Source of the DNA: Marinobacterium litorale DSM 23545
GTDB taxonomy: Bacteria; Pseudomonadota; Gammaproteobacteria; Pseudomonadales; Balneatricaceae
DNA: 64,000 nt
Direction of reading: 5' to 3'
NCBI RefSeq assembly: GCF_000428985.1
Contig: NZ_AUAZ01000005.1
Location: 62,001-126,000 of the forward strand
A model generated the notes under the pieces. The model worked only from the letters and a program-made list of their open reading frames with translations, did no database searches and was not told the origin of the DNA. A program made the translations under genes and the position numbers. Below, piece after piece: positions 19,428 to 28,482 of this stretch (the first letter of the stretch is position 1; every line of letters starts with the position of its first letter).

Positions 19428-19753
19428 AAACGAATTCCATCGCGTTCGATATTGTGAAGCAACCGAGGGTTTGGGTATGAGTCCGGGTGTTGCCACTCCC
19501 CTTCCCAGATTGGCAAGGGCTGGATGCGAATGCCAAATTCCAGTAACAAGTCATAGGCAATATCAGCCATCGCAAGCTTCGTATCAACAAAATCGCCCCG
19601 CTCTCCTCGCATCAGAATAGCCAGGTCCACATCGCTATCCGGTTGATGGGAATCGCAAGCCCTGCTCCCAAAAAGGATAAAACCAGTCGTCTCGTATCTC
19701 ATCGACACAAGTTTTATAAATTCGGTAACAACCTTTTGCGTGACTTTGTCCAT
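19424..19753 (-). CDS. MNT-type minimal nucleotidyltransferase (antitoxin)
   Basis: A 109-residue protein with the polymerase-beta-like signature FILFGSRACDSHQPDSDVDLAIL near residues 25-47, that is GS...DxD, which binds the metal and nucleotide. Family members AMPylate and so silence their HEPN partner. A third acidic residue is expected near DLLLEFG. The start at 19753 fits the family length; the longer frame to 19786 is less likely. The next gene, the HEPN protein, overlaps by four bases, so the two are translationally coupled. Confidence 0.85.
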   Translation of the reverse strand: MDKVTQKVVTEFIKLVSMRYETTGFILFGSRACDSHQPDSDVDLAILMRGERGDFVDTKLAMADIAYDLLLEFGIRIQPLPIWEGEWQHPDSYPNPRLLHNIERDGIRL

Positions 19754-20020
19754 ATTCTTTGGCGACTGCAGAGGCCTTAGTGGCAAAGGATAGGTGGCAA
19801 AGGATATTTTTCACCACTCAGTTAAATCTATTCTGGCACGGATACGCTGCACCTTCCATGATAGACCTAGCTTCCACTTTCGATCAAAGTATCGGCCTTC
19901 AGTGCCATCTCGGTTTGATCCAAATTCGCCAGTAGAGACTGGCGACCGTGAATCTGCTCACCCCGTTTGCCGCTACCGTTCAAAACCTCCGTTGAATTGA
20001 TATCGCCACCGAGGGTTAAT

Positions 20021-20929
20021 CTAAGCAGGAGTTTTGTAACTCTTTGCAGGACGTCTTCGCCACATAATAAAAAGGCCCGAGCTGACGATAACGGCGCTTC
20101 CGAGCCAAAAGGAGGGGTTCAGCGGTTCGCCGAATACGAAGTAGCCAAGCGCCACACCAAACAGAAGTCGAGAGTACCTGAAGGGCGTGACCGTCGACAC
20201 TTCTCCCGTGCGCATCGCTTTCATCAACGCCATATAAGCGATAACGCCGAAAAAGATCGTTCCCACCAAAGCGAGGCTTGCCGATCCACTTGGTGGGGTA
20301 AATGGTTTTCCACTCCATATCGAAACGACAACACCGGCGATGATAATCGCAATAAAACCATAGAAACCCAGCGCGAACGTGCTGAATGCGACCGGGGCTG
20401 CTCTGCTCGCGAGATCTCGCCCGGCAAATCCGATAAGCCCCACCACCGCCAGCAGTGACAGTACCGAGAAATCATCACCATCCGGCCGCAAAATGATCAG
20501 CACGCCAATCAAGCCCACGACGATGGCAAACCACTTCATCAGCGAAACCCTTTCACCAAAAAACAGCGTTGCGCCAAGCACCACAACAACGGGCGTCGCT
20601 TGCAGGATCGCTGTCGTGGCGGACAGGGGGGTTAGCGCCAGTGCCAGGAAGTAAAACATGCGACCAACAACTTCGAACAGCATCCTCACCCACATAACGG
20701 GTGACTGTATGGCAAGGAATACAGGCTCCTTTCGCCATAACAATCCCAACCAGAAAACGACCGCGCCACCGACCCCAAACAACAGGATCACCTGGCCGTT
20801 GCCCATGGTTTGAGCAGCGCTTTTGAACAATGCATCTTCCAGCGCAAAAAAGGCCATCGCCAGCGTCATCCAGAGAATACCGGTCAGGTTGGCGCGTGAG
20901 CAGCTTCGAATATCACCGGGCTTGGGCAC
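20021..20929 (-). CDS. EamA/DMT-family transporter
   Basis: A 302-residue inner-membrane protein with about ten hydrophobic helices arranged as two EamA repeats (MAFFALEDALFKSAAQ in the first half and FVFGEPLNPSFWLGSAVIVSSGLFI at the end). Such proteins export metabolites, often amino acids or their derivatives. The start is a GTG at 20929 with AAGGAA seven bases before it. It lies downstream of a MocR regulator in the same direction with a 112-base gap, a common pairing. The 19754-20020 stretch beyond it holds no gene I can support, only a 38-codon open frame (19867-19983, minus) without a ribosome site. Confidence 0.88.
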   Translation of the reverse strand: MPKPGDIRSCSRANLTGILWMTLAMAFFALEDALFKSAAQTMGNGQVILLFGVGGAVVFWLGLLWRKEPVFLAIQSPVMWVRMLFEVVGRMFYFLALALTPLSATTAILQATPVVVVLGATLFFGERVSLMKWFAIVVGLIGVLIILRPDGDDFSVLSLLAVVGLIGFAGRDLASRAAPVAFSTFALGFYGFIAIIIAGVVVSIWSGKPFTPPSGSASLALVGTIFFGVIAYMALMKAMRTGEVSTVTPFRYSRLLFGVALGYFVFGEPLNPSFWLGSAVIVSSGLFIMWRRRPAKSYKTPA

Positions 20930-21041
20930 TACACATTTCCTTCATTGAAAACACAGCCGTCTTCGGCTGCCCAAAGGGGCAAATATACCGATCCAGAGTG
21001 GGGCCGATCAGGCACAACCAGTCCATTATCGATGGGCACAG

Positions 21042-22451
21042 TTAAACGCTTCCAGCCAGTAGCATGGGTAACCGCCCCAGAGCCTGCATTCGGGACGCCG
21101 TCCAAGGGTGGGCAAAACTGACTCTCAGGCAGTTCGTAAACTGTCCCGATACCGAGAAAAGCGGGCCCGGCGTTATGATCACACCCTGCTCCAGACCACG
21201 CGGATAGGCCTTAAGCGTATCGACAGGCTGCGCCAACTCCACCCAGACTGTCAGCCCGCCCTGAGGTGCGCTCACCCGCACGTCCCCTGACCAGTCTCGG
21301 AGTTCGGCGATAAGGCAATCCCGATTGACGCGCAGCTCATTCCGCTGCCTGCGCAAATGCGCTGCAAACCCACCATCCGCCATGAAATCAGCCACCCCCT
21401 GCTGAAGATAACGGCTGGTTGCCAGCTGCGTGACCAACTTTAAATGCTGGATCCGGTCATGCCATCTTGCACCGGAGATCCACCCCAGACGCAGGTCGCG
21501 CGACAGGGACTTGGAAAACGAGCTACACAGTATGACACGGTTGTCGCAATCCATCGCTTTCAGTGGATCAGGGGCGGTGCCAAGCGCTGTATCGGCGTAG
21601 ATATCATCCTCGATGATTGCCAGATTATAGCGTTCGGCCAAACCAAGAAGACGAAGTTTAGACTCGGTCGGCATCAATGAGCCTGCCGGAGTCGCAAACG
21701 TTGGCGAGACAACACAGGCGCTCACATGCCAGCGTTTTAACACCGTTTCCAGCGCATCCATATCCATGCCGGATTCGACTGAGGTCGGGACTTCAATAAC
21801 CCGCAGGCCCAGTTGCTCCAACAACTGCAGCACACCATAGAATCCGGGTGATTCAACAGCGACAACATCCCCCCGCTCACAGGACGCCATCAGCGCAAGG
21901 AACAGCGCGTGCTGACACCCCGACGTAATGCATAACTCATCCGGTGAAACCGCCCACCCCCTGCGCGCGCTGTGCAGTGCTAACTGCTCACGCAGCCGCC
22001 AATCCCCCGCCGGCTCATCGTAATACTGATACCCCTCACCCTTCTGCCGTCGCAGCGAGCGGCCGATTGACCGGTTCAGTGCCACGATCCCCGGCGGCAG
22101 ATCACCACTATTAAGATCAGGCAGCAGATCAAACGCCGCGCTACGTCGCATGATATCGAGCAGGAGTTCGCTGATGTTCACCGCACGTGGCGCATCAATT
22201 CGGGCCCGGCTAAAGGACTTACTCATCTCACCCGGCTTCAATGCAACAAAATAACCGGCTTTGGGCCGTGCTTCGAGAAAGCCTCGGGCTTCCAGCCGCT
22301 GCAGCGCGTGCTGGACCGTCGCCTTTGACAGCCCTCGCTCCTGACATAAGGCACGGATGGAGGGCAGGCGCTCACCCAACCGCCAACGTTGCTCGGTAAT
22401 CCCCTGTAACAACCAGTTTTCCAGCTGTTTGTAGCGGTAGTCAGAGCTCAT
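21042..22451 (-). CDS. MocR/GntR-type regulator with an aminotransferase domain
   Basis: A 469-residue fusion of a GntR winged helix (residues about 5-72, LPSIRALCQERGLSKATVQHALQRL) with a fold-type I PLP aminotransferase-like domain. The PLP lysine lies in SSFSKSLSRDLRLGWISG, and the expected DDIYAD segment is present. MocR proteins use the aminotransferase part as a PLP or amino-acid sensor. The ATG at 22451 has GAGG five bases upstream, so I use it over the overlapping GTG at 22454. It probably controls the downstream EamA exporter, its own promoter, or both. Confidence 0.9.
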   Translation of the reverse strand: MSSDYRYKQLENWLLQGITEQRWRLGERLPSIRALCQERGLSKATVQHALQRLEARGFLEARPKAGYFVALKPGEMSKSFSRARIDAPRAVNISELLLDIMRRSAAFDLLPDLNSGDLPPGIVALNRSIGRSLRRQKGEGYQYYDEPAGDWRLREQLALHSARRGWAVSPDELCITSGCQHALFLALMASCERGDVVAVESPGFYGVLQLLEQLGLRVIEVPTSVESGMDMDALETVLKRWHVSACVVSPTFATPAGSLMPTESKLRLLGLAERYNLAIIEDDIYADTALGTAPDPLKAMDCDNRVILCSSFSKSLSRDLRLGWISGARWHDRIQHLKLVTQLATSRYLQQGVADFMADGGFAAHLRRQRNELRVNRDCLIAELRDWSGDVRVSAPQGGLTVWVELAQPVDTLKAYPRGLEQGVIITPGPLFSVSGQFTNCLRVSFAHPWTASRMQALGRLPMLLAGSV

Positions 22452-22554
22452 CACAGCCTCAATCTGTACCCATTAATTTTATTTTATTTATACCTGACCC
22501 TATCCAAGTCACAAGCGTAATCTGCCCCAATCAAAAATCAGGGGATGAGTCGCA

Positions 22555-23914
22555 ATGGAAAAAATACCCGTTACTGAAGAGTACACACCGCCCTTTGCCC
22601 GAGACGGCAAGTTTCATGTGCGTTTGACGGAGGGGCGATTTCAGAACCTGCGTCGGCTGACCAGCTGGCCGTTGCTGGCGCTGTTCTTCGGCCTGGTGTG
22701 GATACAGGTTGATGGTCAACCCTGGCTGATGTTTTCTTTCGCCCAGCGCAAACTGATCCTGTTCGGTAACGCCCTCTCCTGGCACGACCTCCCGCTGATG
22801 GCGGGCTTGATGATTGCCGGAGCCTGCCTGCTGTTCTTCATGGCGGTGGCCTGGGGCAGGGTCTGGTGTGGATTTGCCTGCCCGCAGAGCATCTGGACCT
22901 GGCTGTTCATCCGTATCGAGGATATGACCGAGGGACGCGCCAGCGTCAGAGCACGACTGGATAACAGACCGATGAGCTCCGGGCGTTTGCTGCGACGCGT
23001 CCGCAAACACGTTCTCTGGATAGGGGTCGCAGCCCTGACCGCGCTCACCTTCACGGGCTATTTTATCCCCATCCGCGACCTGATTACGGATGCCCTTCAA
23101 CTTCAAATGCCCCCCCTCCGTGGCGGGCTGGCTGGCGATCATGACTGGACTGACCTATGCCAACGCGGGTCTTGTGCGGGAGAAAATCTGTCTGCATGCC
23201 TGCCCATACTCCCGCTTCCAGGGGGTCATGTTCGATAAAGACACTCGCACCGTCAGCTACGATGCCGGTCGCGGCGAACCACGTGCCAACAGGCGCAACG
23301 CCGATGCCAACAGCGGCGACTGCGTGGATTGTGGCCTCTGTGTTCAGGTGTGCCCCACCGGCATCGATATCCGTGATGGCCTTCAAGCGGCCTGCATCGA
23401 TTGCGCAGCCTGTATCGACGCCTGCGACAACGTAATGACCAAATTGAATCGCCCCAGCGGACTGATTCGTTTCGCCTCCGAAGCACAGTTGTCTGGTCAG
23501 ACCTCTCCGATCCTCAGAGCTCGCCTGGTGGGTTACGCGACCATCATGCTCATTGCCGGCAGCGCCGTGCTTTATGGCTTTACCCGGACCACGAGCCTGC
23601 TCATCGAAATACGCAAGGATCGAAACGCGCTGTATACCCGGTTAAATGAACGCACCCTTTGCAATAACTATCGGATAAAGATCGAAGCGTTTACAGAAAA
23701 TCAGGCTTTGGTCGAAGTCTCGCTCTCTGGCTCTGGCCACTTCGAGCTTTTCGGGCCCAGCAAAATCGACCTCAGAGAAAACAGCTCAACCTGGCTGCCT
23801 TACCGTGTCTGCGCGAAGGATCTGCAGCAGCCCCGCGCCGATCTGACATTTTACTTTAAGGGCGAGAACGAAACCGCTTCCAAGGCTACCACCTTCCTGA
23901 CACAAGCAATTTGA
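22555..23914 (+). pseudogene. ccoG: ccoG (cytochrome oxidase accessory Fe-S protein), frameshifted
   Basis: CcoG/FixG is a membrane protein with 4Fe-4S centres used in copper handling during cbb3 oxidase assembly. Here it is split into two frames. The 5' part (22555 on) encodes membrane helices and WGRVWCGFACPQSIWTW. At 23110-23116 a run of seven C shifts the frame; removing one C continues the family sequence into MPPSVAGWLAI, then CPYSRFQGVMFDKDT, CVDCGLCVQVCPTG and a C-terminal domain. The joined product would be 452 residues, a normal size. It may be a sequencing error, a real mutation or programmed slippage. No ccoNOP genes lie nearby. Confidence 0.85.
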
Positions 23915-23952
23915 CTGTCTCAAAACCTGAACCGGTCGTATTAGGGGGGATA

Positions 23953-24894
23953 TTAAGCCTCCCTCACACCCGACCGGTGCTCCTGTGGGCTGACGCCCCG
24001 TACTCGCTTGAAGGCTGCGCTAAACGCGAATGGGGTTGAGTAGCCCACCTTCTCGGCCACGGTGCTGACGGTTTCATTGGGCTGACAGAGCAGATCGGCA
24101 GCCAGTGCCATGCGCCAGTTTTTGAGAAAGGTCATGGGGGCTTCGCCCACCAGTTCGTGGAAGCGGCGCGCAAGGGATGCCCGTGATGCGCCCGCCTCCG
24201 ACGCCAACGCGGCCAATGTCCAGGGGTGTGCGGGTTTGTCGTGCATGACGCGCAATGCGCGCTCGACTATTCGATCGCCCTGATAACGCCACCACTCGGG
24301 CCGGTTTGCTTCCTGCTGCGCAAACCAGGCTTTCAGCACCGCCGTCACCAGCAGATCCAGCAGTCGATCCAGCACCGCCGCCTGCCCCGGCTCATCCTTG
24401 ACAACCTCGTCACACAGCAAGGGCACCAGCGGTGATTCCCAGTCTGAGGCTTTGACCGACAGCATCGGTGGCAAAGCCCGCAGCAGACGGTCACTGATAT
24501 CGCTCAAATGCTCATAGGCACCCACCAGAAACACGGTTGAGCCTGCGGCATCATTGCCCCAGCTTCGCACGCCATGGGTCATCACCTCTCGCAGGGAGTT
24601 GCCCTCTGCATCGCGGCACTGCTGGCCAGGGTGGATAAATACGCTGGGCTCGGTATTCGGATGATCCGCCAAGGTATAGTGAGCCGGCGCCCGCGTGACC
24701 ACGATATCACCCGGGCCGATCCTGAACGGCTCGCCGTCATCAGGCATAACCCAAGCCTCACCGGTAACGCCGGCTATCAGTGTCAGCGGCGAGTCCGCCA
24801 GTACTCGCAATGACCAAGGTGCCTGCATCACCGTCCGCAATGCAAAGGCACCCCGCGCACGCGGCGCATCCAAGAGTCCACCCAAAGTATCCAT
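23953..24894 (-). CDS. AraC-family regulator with a cupin sensor domain
   Basis: A 313-residue regulator. The N-terminal part is a cupin-type binding domain (GEPFRIGPGDIVVTRA near residues 50-65). The C-terminus has two HTH motifs of the AraC type (WTLAALASEAGASRASLARRFHELVG and TVSTVAEKVGYSTPFAFSAAFKRVRG). The start at 24894 fits the family; the frame to 25011 runs back into the shared promoter. It is divergent from an NmrA-like gene, a very common pairing in which the regulator controls the oxidoreductase. Confidence 0.88.
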   Translation of the reverse strand: MDTLGGLLDAPRARGAFALRTVMQAPWSLRVLADSPLTLIAGVTGEAWVMPDDGEPFRIGPGDIVVTRAPAHYTLADHPNTEPSVFIHPGQQCRDAEGNSLREVMTHGVRSWGNDAAGSTVFLVGAYEHLSDISDRLLRALPPMLSVKASDWESPLVPLLCDEVVKDEPGQAAVLDRLLDLLVTAVLKAWFAQQEANRPEWWRYQGDRIVERALRVMHDKPAHPWTLAALASEAGASRASLARRFHELVGEAPMTFLKNWRMALAADLLCQPNETVSTVAEKVGYSTPFAFSAAFKRVRGVSPQEHRSGVREA

Positions 24895-25027
24895 CCGCTG
24901 ATTATATACGCACGCGTATGAATTTGATTGTTCCACACATGTTCCAAATCCGGGCCTCTTTATACGCTTACACCTGTACTCAACGCCCCTCGGGCGCAAC
25001 GAACAGGCCACAGGCCAGGAGAGAAAA

Positions 25028-25891
25028 ATGCATACTCAGTCTTCGAACAATACTCAGGAAATCACCCTAGTTCTGGGCGGTACCGGTAAGACCGGCAGCC
25101 GTGTCGCACAGCGCTTGCAAGCGCGCGGCGTCTCAACCCGCATCGGTTCGCGCTCAGCTACACCGGCATTTGACTGGGGCCTGCCTGACACCTGGGAGGC
25201 GGCACTTGAGAACGTTAGTGCCGTCTACATCAGCTATGCACCCGACCTGGCGATTCCGGGCGTCACCGACACCATTCGTCGCTTTGTGGACCGGGCGGTT
25301 GCACGCGGTGTTAAACGACTGGTGCTGCTCTCGGGCAGGGGTGAACAGGAAGCCCAGGCCTGCGAGCAGATCGTTCAAAGCTCCGACCTGGAATGGACTA
25401 TCGTGCGCGCCAGCTGGTTTATGCAGAACTTCTCCGAAGGTGAGTTCCAGGGCATGATTCAAGCGGGCGTTATTACCCTGCCCGCGGCCGATATCCCGGA
25501 GCCTTTTATCGATGTGGATGATATCGCCGATGTGGCGGTTGCCGCCCTGACGGAAGCGGGTCACACCCATGAGGTTTATGAAGTGACCGGGCCTCGCCTG
25601 CTCACGTTTACCGAAGCCGCGCGGGAGATCTCGGCCGCCGCCGGTCGTGAGGTCAGGTTTATGCAGATCCCGAAACAGGACTTTAACCAGGCAATTGCCG
25701 ATTCCGGTGCACCGGACGACCTTATCTGGCTGATGAACTATCTGTTCGAGACGGTACTGGATGGTCGCAATGCGCACCTGGCCGATGGTGTGCAGCGGGC
25801 ACTGGGGCGTGAGCCCAGAGACTTTACCTTATTTGCTCAGCAGATCGCCTCAGAAGGTCGCTGGACTGCCGCCGATGAAAACGTGGCATAA
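25028..25891 (+). CDS. NmrA-like NAD(P)-binding protein
   Basis: A 287-residue Rossmann-fold protein of the atypical SDR/NmrA group. The N-terminal nucleotide-binding loop reads LVLGGTGKTGSRVAQRL (about residues 13-30), and later ASWFMQNFSEGEF and DVDDIADVAVAAL segments are typical. Members sense redox state or reduce quinones and related carbonyls. The usual YxxxK catalytic pair is not apparent, so a sensing role is possible. An AGGAGAG ribosome site lies just before the ATG. It is divergent from an AraC regulator. Confidence 0.87.
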   Translation: MHTQSSNNTQEITLVLGGTGKTGSRVAQRLQARGVSTRIGSRSATPAFDWGLPDTWEAALENVSAVYISYAPDLAIPGVTDTIRRFVDRAVARGVKRLVLLSGRGEQEAQACEQIVQSSDLEWTIVRASWFMQNFSEGEFQGMIQAGVITLPAADIPEPFIDVDDIADVAVAALTEAGHTHEVYEVTGPRLLTFTEAAREISAAAGREVRFMQIPKQDFNQAIADSGAPDDLIWLMNYLFETVLDGRNAHLADGVQRALGREPRDFTLFAQQIASEGRWTAADENVA

Positions 25892-25927
25892 CCTACCGGG
25901 GCGCACCCTATAAACCGTGCTGAAAAA

Positions 25928-25960
25928 CGCCAGAGCCTTCTCCAATGGGAGGGCCTGGCG
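25928..25960 (-). terminator. Intrinsic terminator of the GGDEF-EAL gene
   Basis: The arms CGCCAG (25928-25933) and CTGGCG (25955-25960), extended inward by a GCC/GGC-rich imperfect stem, form a hairpin. Read on the minus strand it is followed by TTTTTCA. It sits right after the GGDEF-EAL stop and also separates it from the convergent NmrA gene. Confidence 0.75.
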
Positions 25961-25964
25961 CTAT

Positions 25965-27680
25965 CTACGGCTTAAAGAACGAAACCACATCCTCAGCAGA
26001 AACGGGCCTGCTGTACCAAAACCCCTGCGCATAATCGATATTAAGCGCTTTACAGAAAACGGCCTGCTCCTCCGTCTCGACACCCTCGACAACGATCTCC
26101 AGCCTGAGTCCGTGCCCAACACTAACAATAGCCTCCAGCAACGCCCCATCCAGGTCATTTTCCGGTGCTTCAACCACAAATGAGCGATCAATCTTAAGGT
26201 GGGTGATCGGGAAGACTTTCAGGTAGTTAAGTGAAGAGTACCCGGTTCCAAAGTCATCAATCGAGATCGTCATACCCCTGTCGCGCAACGCTCTGAGGCC
26301 GTCCAGCATGCGGTCGTTGGACCGAATCAACACATGTTCGGTCAGCTCAAGCCCCAAATCTTCGGGCGACAGGCCAAAACGGGCGATAGTTGCATCCAGC
26401 GACTCGAAAAAGTCGGCCTGCTCCAGCTGCTTGCCTGAAACGTTGATATCCACGCGAATGTTAAACCCATCCTTTTTCCATTGGCTGACTTGGGCACATG
26501 CCTGCTCAAGCACCCAGTCGCCCATGTGAATAATCAGGTCGGATCGCTCAGCGACGGGTATAAACAGATCGGGAGGCACCGCCGGGCCACCATCCCGAGG
26601 GCGCCAGCGTAGCAACGCCTCACAGGAACTCACCGTTTGATCATTCATTTCAAACTGAGGTTGATAGACCAGTTCAAACTCGCCATTTTCCAGAGAGCGG
26701 TGCAAACGGTTGGAAATATCGCGCTGCACCCTGAGTTTGTCGCTCAATGCGCTGGTGAAGAACTGACACCGGTTCCGGCCACTCTCTTTCGCCTGATACA
26801 TGGCCGCATCCGCGTTTTTCAGCAGTTCTTCCGGCTGCTGTCCATCCACCGGATAACGACTGATACCGATACTCGAAGTGATATAAACGTTTTCACTGCC
26901 CAGTGAAAAACTGCTGCGGAACAGATCAAGCACCCGCATGGCGACCGTCTGAGCATCGTTGGCTGAGCTGATCCTCGGTATAACCAGGACAAACTCATCA
27001 CCACCAAAACGCGCAAGAACCTCCCCATCTGCCAGGTTCGACTGCATACGTGCAGCAACCGAATGCAGCAGCCGATCACCCCAGGTATGTCCCAGTGTGT
27101 CGTTCACATCCTTGAACATATCCAGATCGATAAAGAGAATGGCGAATTCGCCCGGTCCCGCGCCTACTTGACTGATGACTTTTTCCAGCTCGCTCTCCAG
27201 ATAACGGCGATTGGGCAAGTCGGTAAGCGGGTCCGTGGTCGCCATCCGTCGCAGCGTTTCGCGCGCCTCGTACTGCTCCCTGAAATCCACATCGATACAA
27301 AACATTTCGGGCGAGTCGGTATGCTGCTTAAGCATCACATGAGAGGAAAAAACGGGCACAGGCCCACCACCCTTGCCGGTGAGGAGCAATTCGGAAGACG
27401 GGATCGGAACCCCTTTCTCGACCCAATCCCGATGGAGCTGGATTACCCCATCAATCATATGATCGGGAATAATCAGCTCCTCCAGCTTACGGCCAAGCGC
27501 TTCTTCTCTGGTATAGCCGTAGACCTCTTCACTGGACTGGTTCCAATAGATAACACGGCGGTGCTTGTCATAACCCTGCACCGAGACCTTTGGTAAGGCG
27601 TCAATCAGCTGCAGGAAAAGCGACTCGACCGAGTCTTCGTCCGTCGTGGAATCTGAGTGATATCGGTTATCTGATCTCAT
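25965..27680 (-). CDS. PAS-GGDEF-EAL cyclic-di-GMP protein
   Basis: A 571-residue cytoplasmic signalling protein. A PAS domain (about residues 20-130) is followed by a GGDEF domain with an intact RFGGDEFVLVI near 220. An EAL domain follows with CEALLRW near 345, ELTEHVLI, SIDDFGTGYSSLNYLK, LKIDRSF and VVEGVETEEQ. The EAL residues needed for c-di-GMP hydrolysis are all present. The GGDEF inhibitory RxxD site is degenerate (NLAD at the expected place). Both synthesis and hydrolysis are possible, with the PAS setting the balance. It is monocistronic. Confidence 0.95.
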   Translation of the reverse strand: MRSDNRYHSDSTTDEDSVESLFLQLIDALPKVSVQGYDKHRRVIYWNQSSEEVYGYTREEALGRKLEELIIPDHMIDGVIQLHRDWVEKGVPIPSSELLLTGKGGGPVPVFSSHVMLKQHTDSPEMFCIDVDFREQYEARETLRRMATTDPLTDLPNRRYLESELEKVISQVGAGPGEFAILFIDLDMFKDVNDTLGHTWGDRLLHSVAARMQSNLADGEVLARFGGDEFVLVIPRISSANDAQTVAMRVLDLFRSSFSLGSENVYITSSIGISRYPVDGQQPEELLKNADAAMYQAKESGRNRCQFFTSALSDKLRVQRDISNRLHRSLENGEFELVYQPQFEMNDQTVSSCEALLRWRPRDGGPAVPPDLFIPVAERSDLIIHMGDWVLEQACAQVSQWKKDGFNIRVDINVSGKQLEQADFFESLDATIARFGLSPEDLGLELTEHVLIRSNDRMLDGLRALRDRGMTISIDDFGTGYSSLNYLKVFPITHLKIDRSFVVEAPENDLDGALLEAIVSVGHGLRLEIVVEGVETEEQAVFCKALNIDYAQGFWYSRPVSAEDVVSFFKP

Positions 27681-27746
27681 AGGCTACACACCCGTGGATA
27701 TAATCCGTTGGCACCTACAGCCTGGAAAGCGCCTGCACGCGGCCGG

Positions 27747-28154
27747 TCAGGTTGGAAAGGCGTCAAACGAGGGAACCTCAGACAGATCCCTGGACCAATC
27801 CGCCTGCTCGGCGACAAAGATCCGCGCGGTTGGCTTAATCGGCACCGGCGTCTCCAGACACCCGGCCGGTACCATTATGAAGCCCAACCCCTCCTCGACC
27901 ACCGGCAGGGCCGAACCACAGTGCTGACAAAAGCTTCTCCTGTGCCGGGTACCGGGATAGAGATAGGTTTTCACCGCCTGCTCTCCCGAGAGCCAGGTAA
28001 ACGCGGTACTTTTGGTAAAGAGGTTCGCCGCATGGTCGGCACCGGTCCCTTTCTGGCACCGGCTACAGTAACAGAGAAAAAACGATTTAAAGTCCGCCTC
28101 CAGCTCGAACCGCACGGCCCCACACAAACACCCGCCTTTGTTGGTTGTAGACAT
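27747..28154 (-). CDS. GFA/CENP-V-fold zinc protein
   Basis: A 135-residue protein of the glutathione-dependent formaldehyde-activating (GFA) fold. The zinc cysteines appear as GGCLCGAVRFE near residue 8, CYCSRCQKGTGA and SFCQHCGSALP. The GFA name comes from one member; many others have unknown roles. I use the ATG at 28154, which has an AGGGA site seven bases upstream, rather than the GTG two codons earlier. It is on the same strand as the 29-codon ORF upstream but is separated from it by a strong stem-loop. Confidence 0.88.
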   Translation of the reverse strand: MSTTNKGGCLCGAVRFELEADFKSFFLCYCSRCQKGTGADHAANLFTKSTAFTWLSGEQAVKTYLYPGTRHRRSFCQHCGSALPVVEEGLGFIMVPAGCLETPVPIKPTARIFVAEQADWSRDLSEVPSFDAFPT

Positions 28155-28210
28155 CGTCACGTCCCTATTGCGTTAGCGTAAACCTAGAGACTAGCACAAC
28201 CCCAAACGCA

Positions 28211-28237
28211 AACAGGCGCTCTGATCGAGCGCCTGTT
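28211..28237 (-). terminator. Perfect stem-loop between the 29-codon ORF and the GFA gene
   Basis: The arms AACAGGCGCTC (28211-28221) and GAGCGCCTGTT (28227-28237) are exact complements around a five-base loop. It lies 20 bases past the stop of the small ORF on the minus strand. The run that follows on that strand is TGCGTTTGGGG, a weak T tract, so termination is probable rather than certain. Confidence 0.6.
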
Positions 28238-28257
28238 CATCACGTGCGGTTAATTTT

Positions 28258-28347
28258 TTAGTGCGGCAACGGCGGCAGTGGGATAGGTTTCTGCGGCCAA
28301 TCACCAGACACTTGATCGTCGTATTCTGCGTCTTTGAAGTTCAACAT
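28258..28347 (-). CDS. 29-residue ORF with a very strong ribosome site and a Pro-rich tail
   Basis: The ORF reads from ATG at 28347 to TAA at 28258. An AAAGGAGG Shine-Dalgarno ends seven bases before the ATG, far stronger than most sites in this window. The peptide begins MLNFKDAEYDDQ, is acidic at the start, and ends KPIPLPPLPH, a proline-rich tail. It has its own downstream stem-loop and an AT-rich upstream stretch with a -10-like TAGATAAT. I recognise no family; a microprotein, a leader peptide or a modified peptide precursor are all possible. No maturation enzyme lies next to it. Confidence 0.5.
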   Translation of the reverse strand: MLNFKDAEYDDQVSGDWPQKPIPLPPLPH

Positions 28348-28445
28348 GGCAAAACCTCCTTTAGTAAGTACCGGCGTGTCAGCCGAGTAGGAGTAGTTTG
28401 CATCGACACTGAAATAAACAAAAATCAATATTATCTATAAAATGT

Positions 28446-28461
28446 ATAAGGCATACCTTAT
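28446..28461. terminator. Short hairpin after the MFS gene
   Basis: The arms ATAAGG (28446-28451) and CCTTAT (28456-28461) flank the loop CATA. On the minus strand it follows the MFS stop by about 22 bases and is trailed by ACATTTTATAG. It may end the MFS transcript or act as a site upstream of the small ORF. Confidence 0.35.
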
Positions 28462-28482
28462 GGCTGATTATTGCCCATACAC

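Noticed and set aside
19867-19983. 38-codon open frame on the minus strand upstream of the MNT gene
   Set aside because: Protein-like sequence but only a TTG start with no usable ribosome site; could be a gene remnant.
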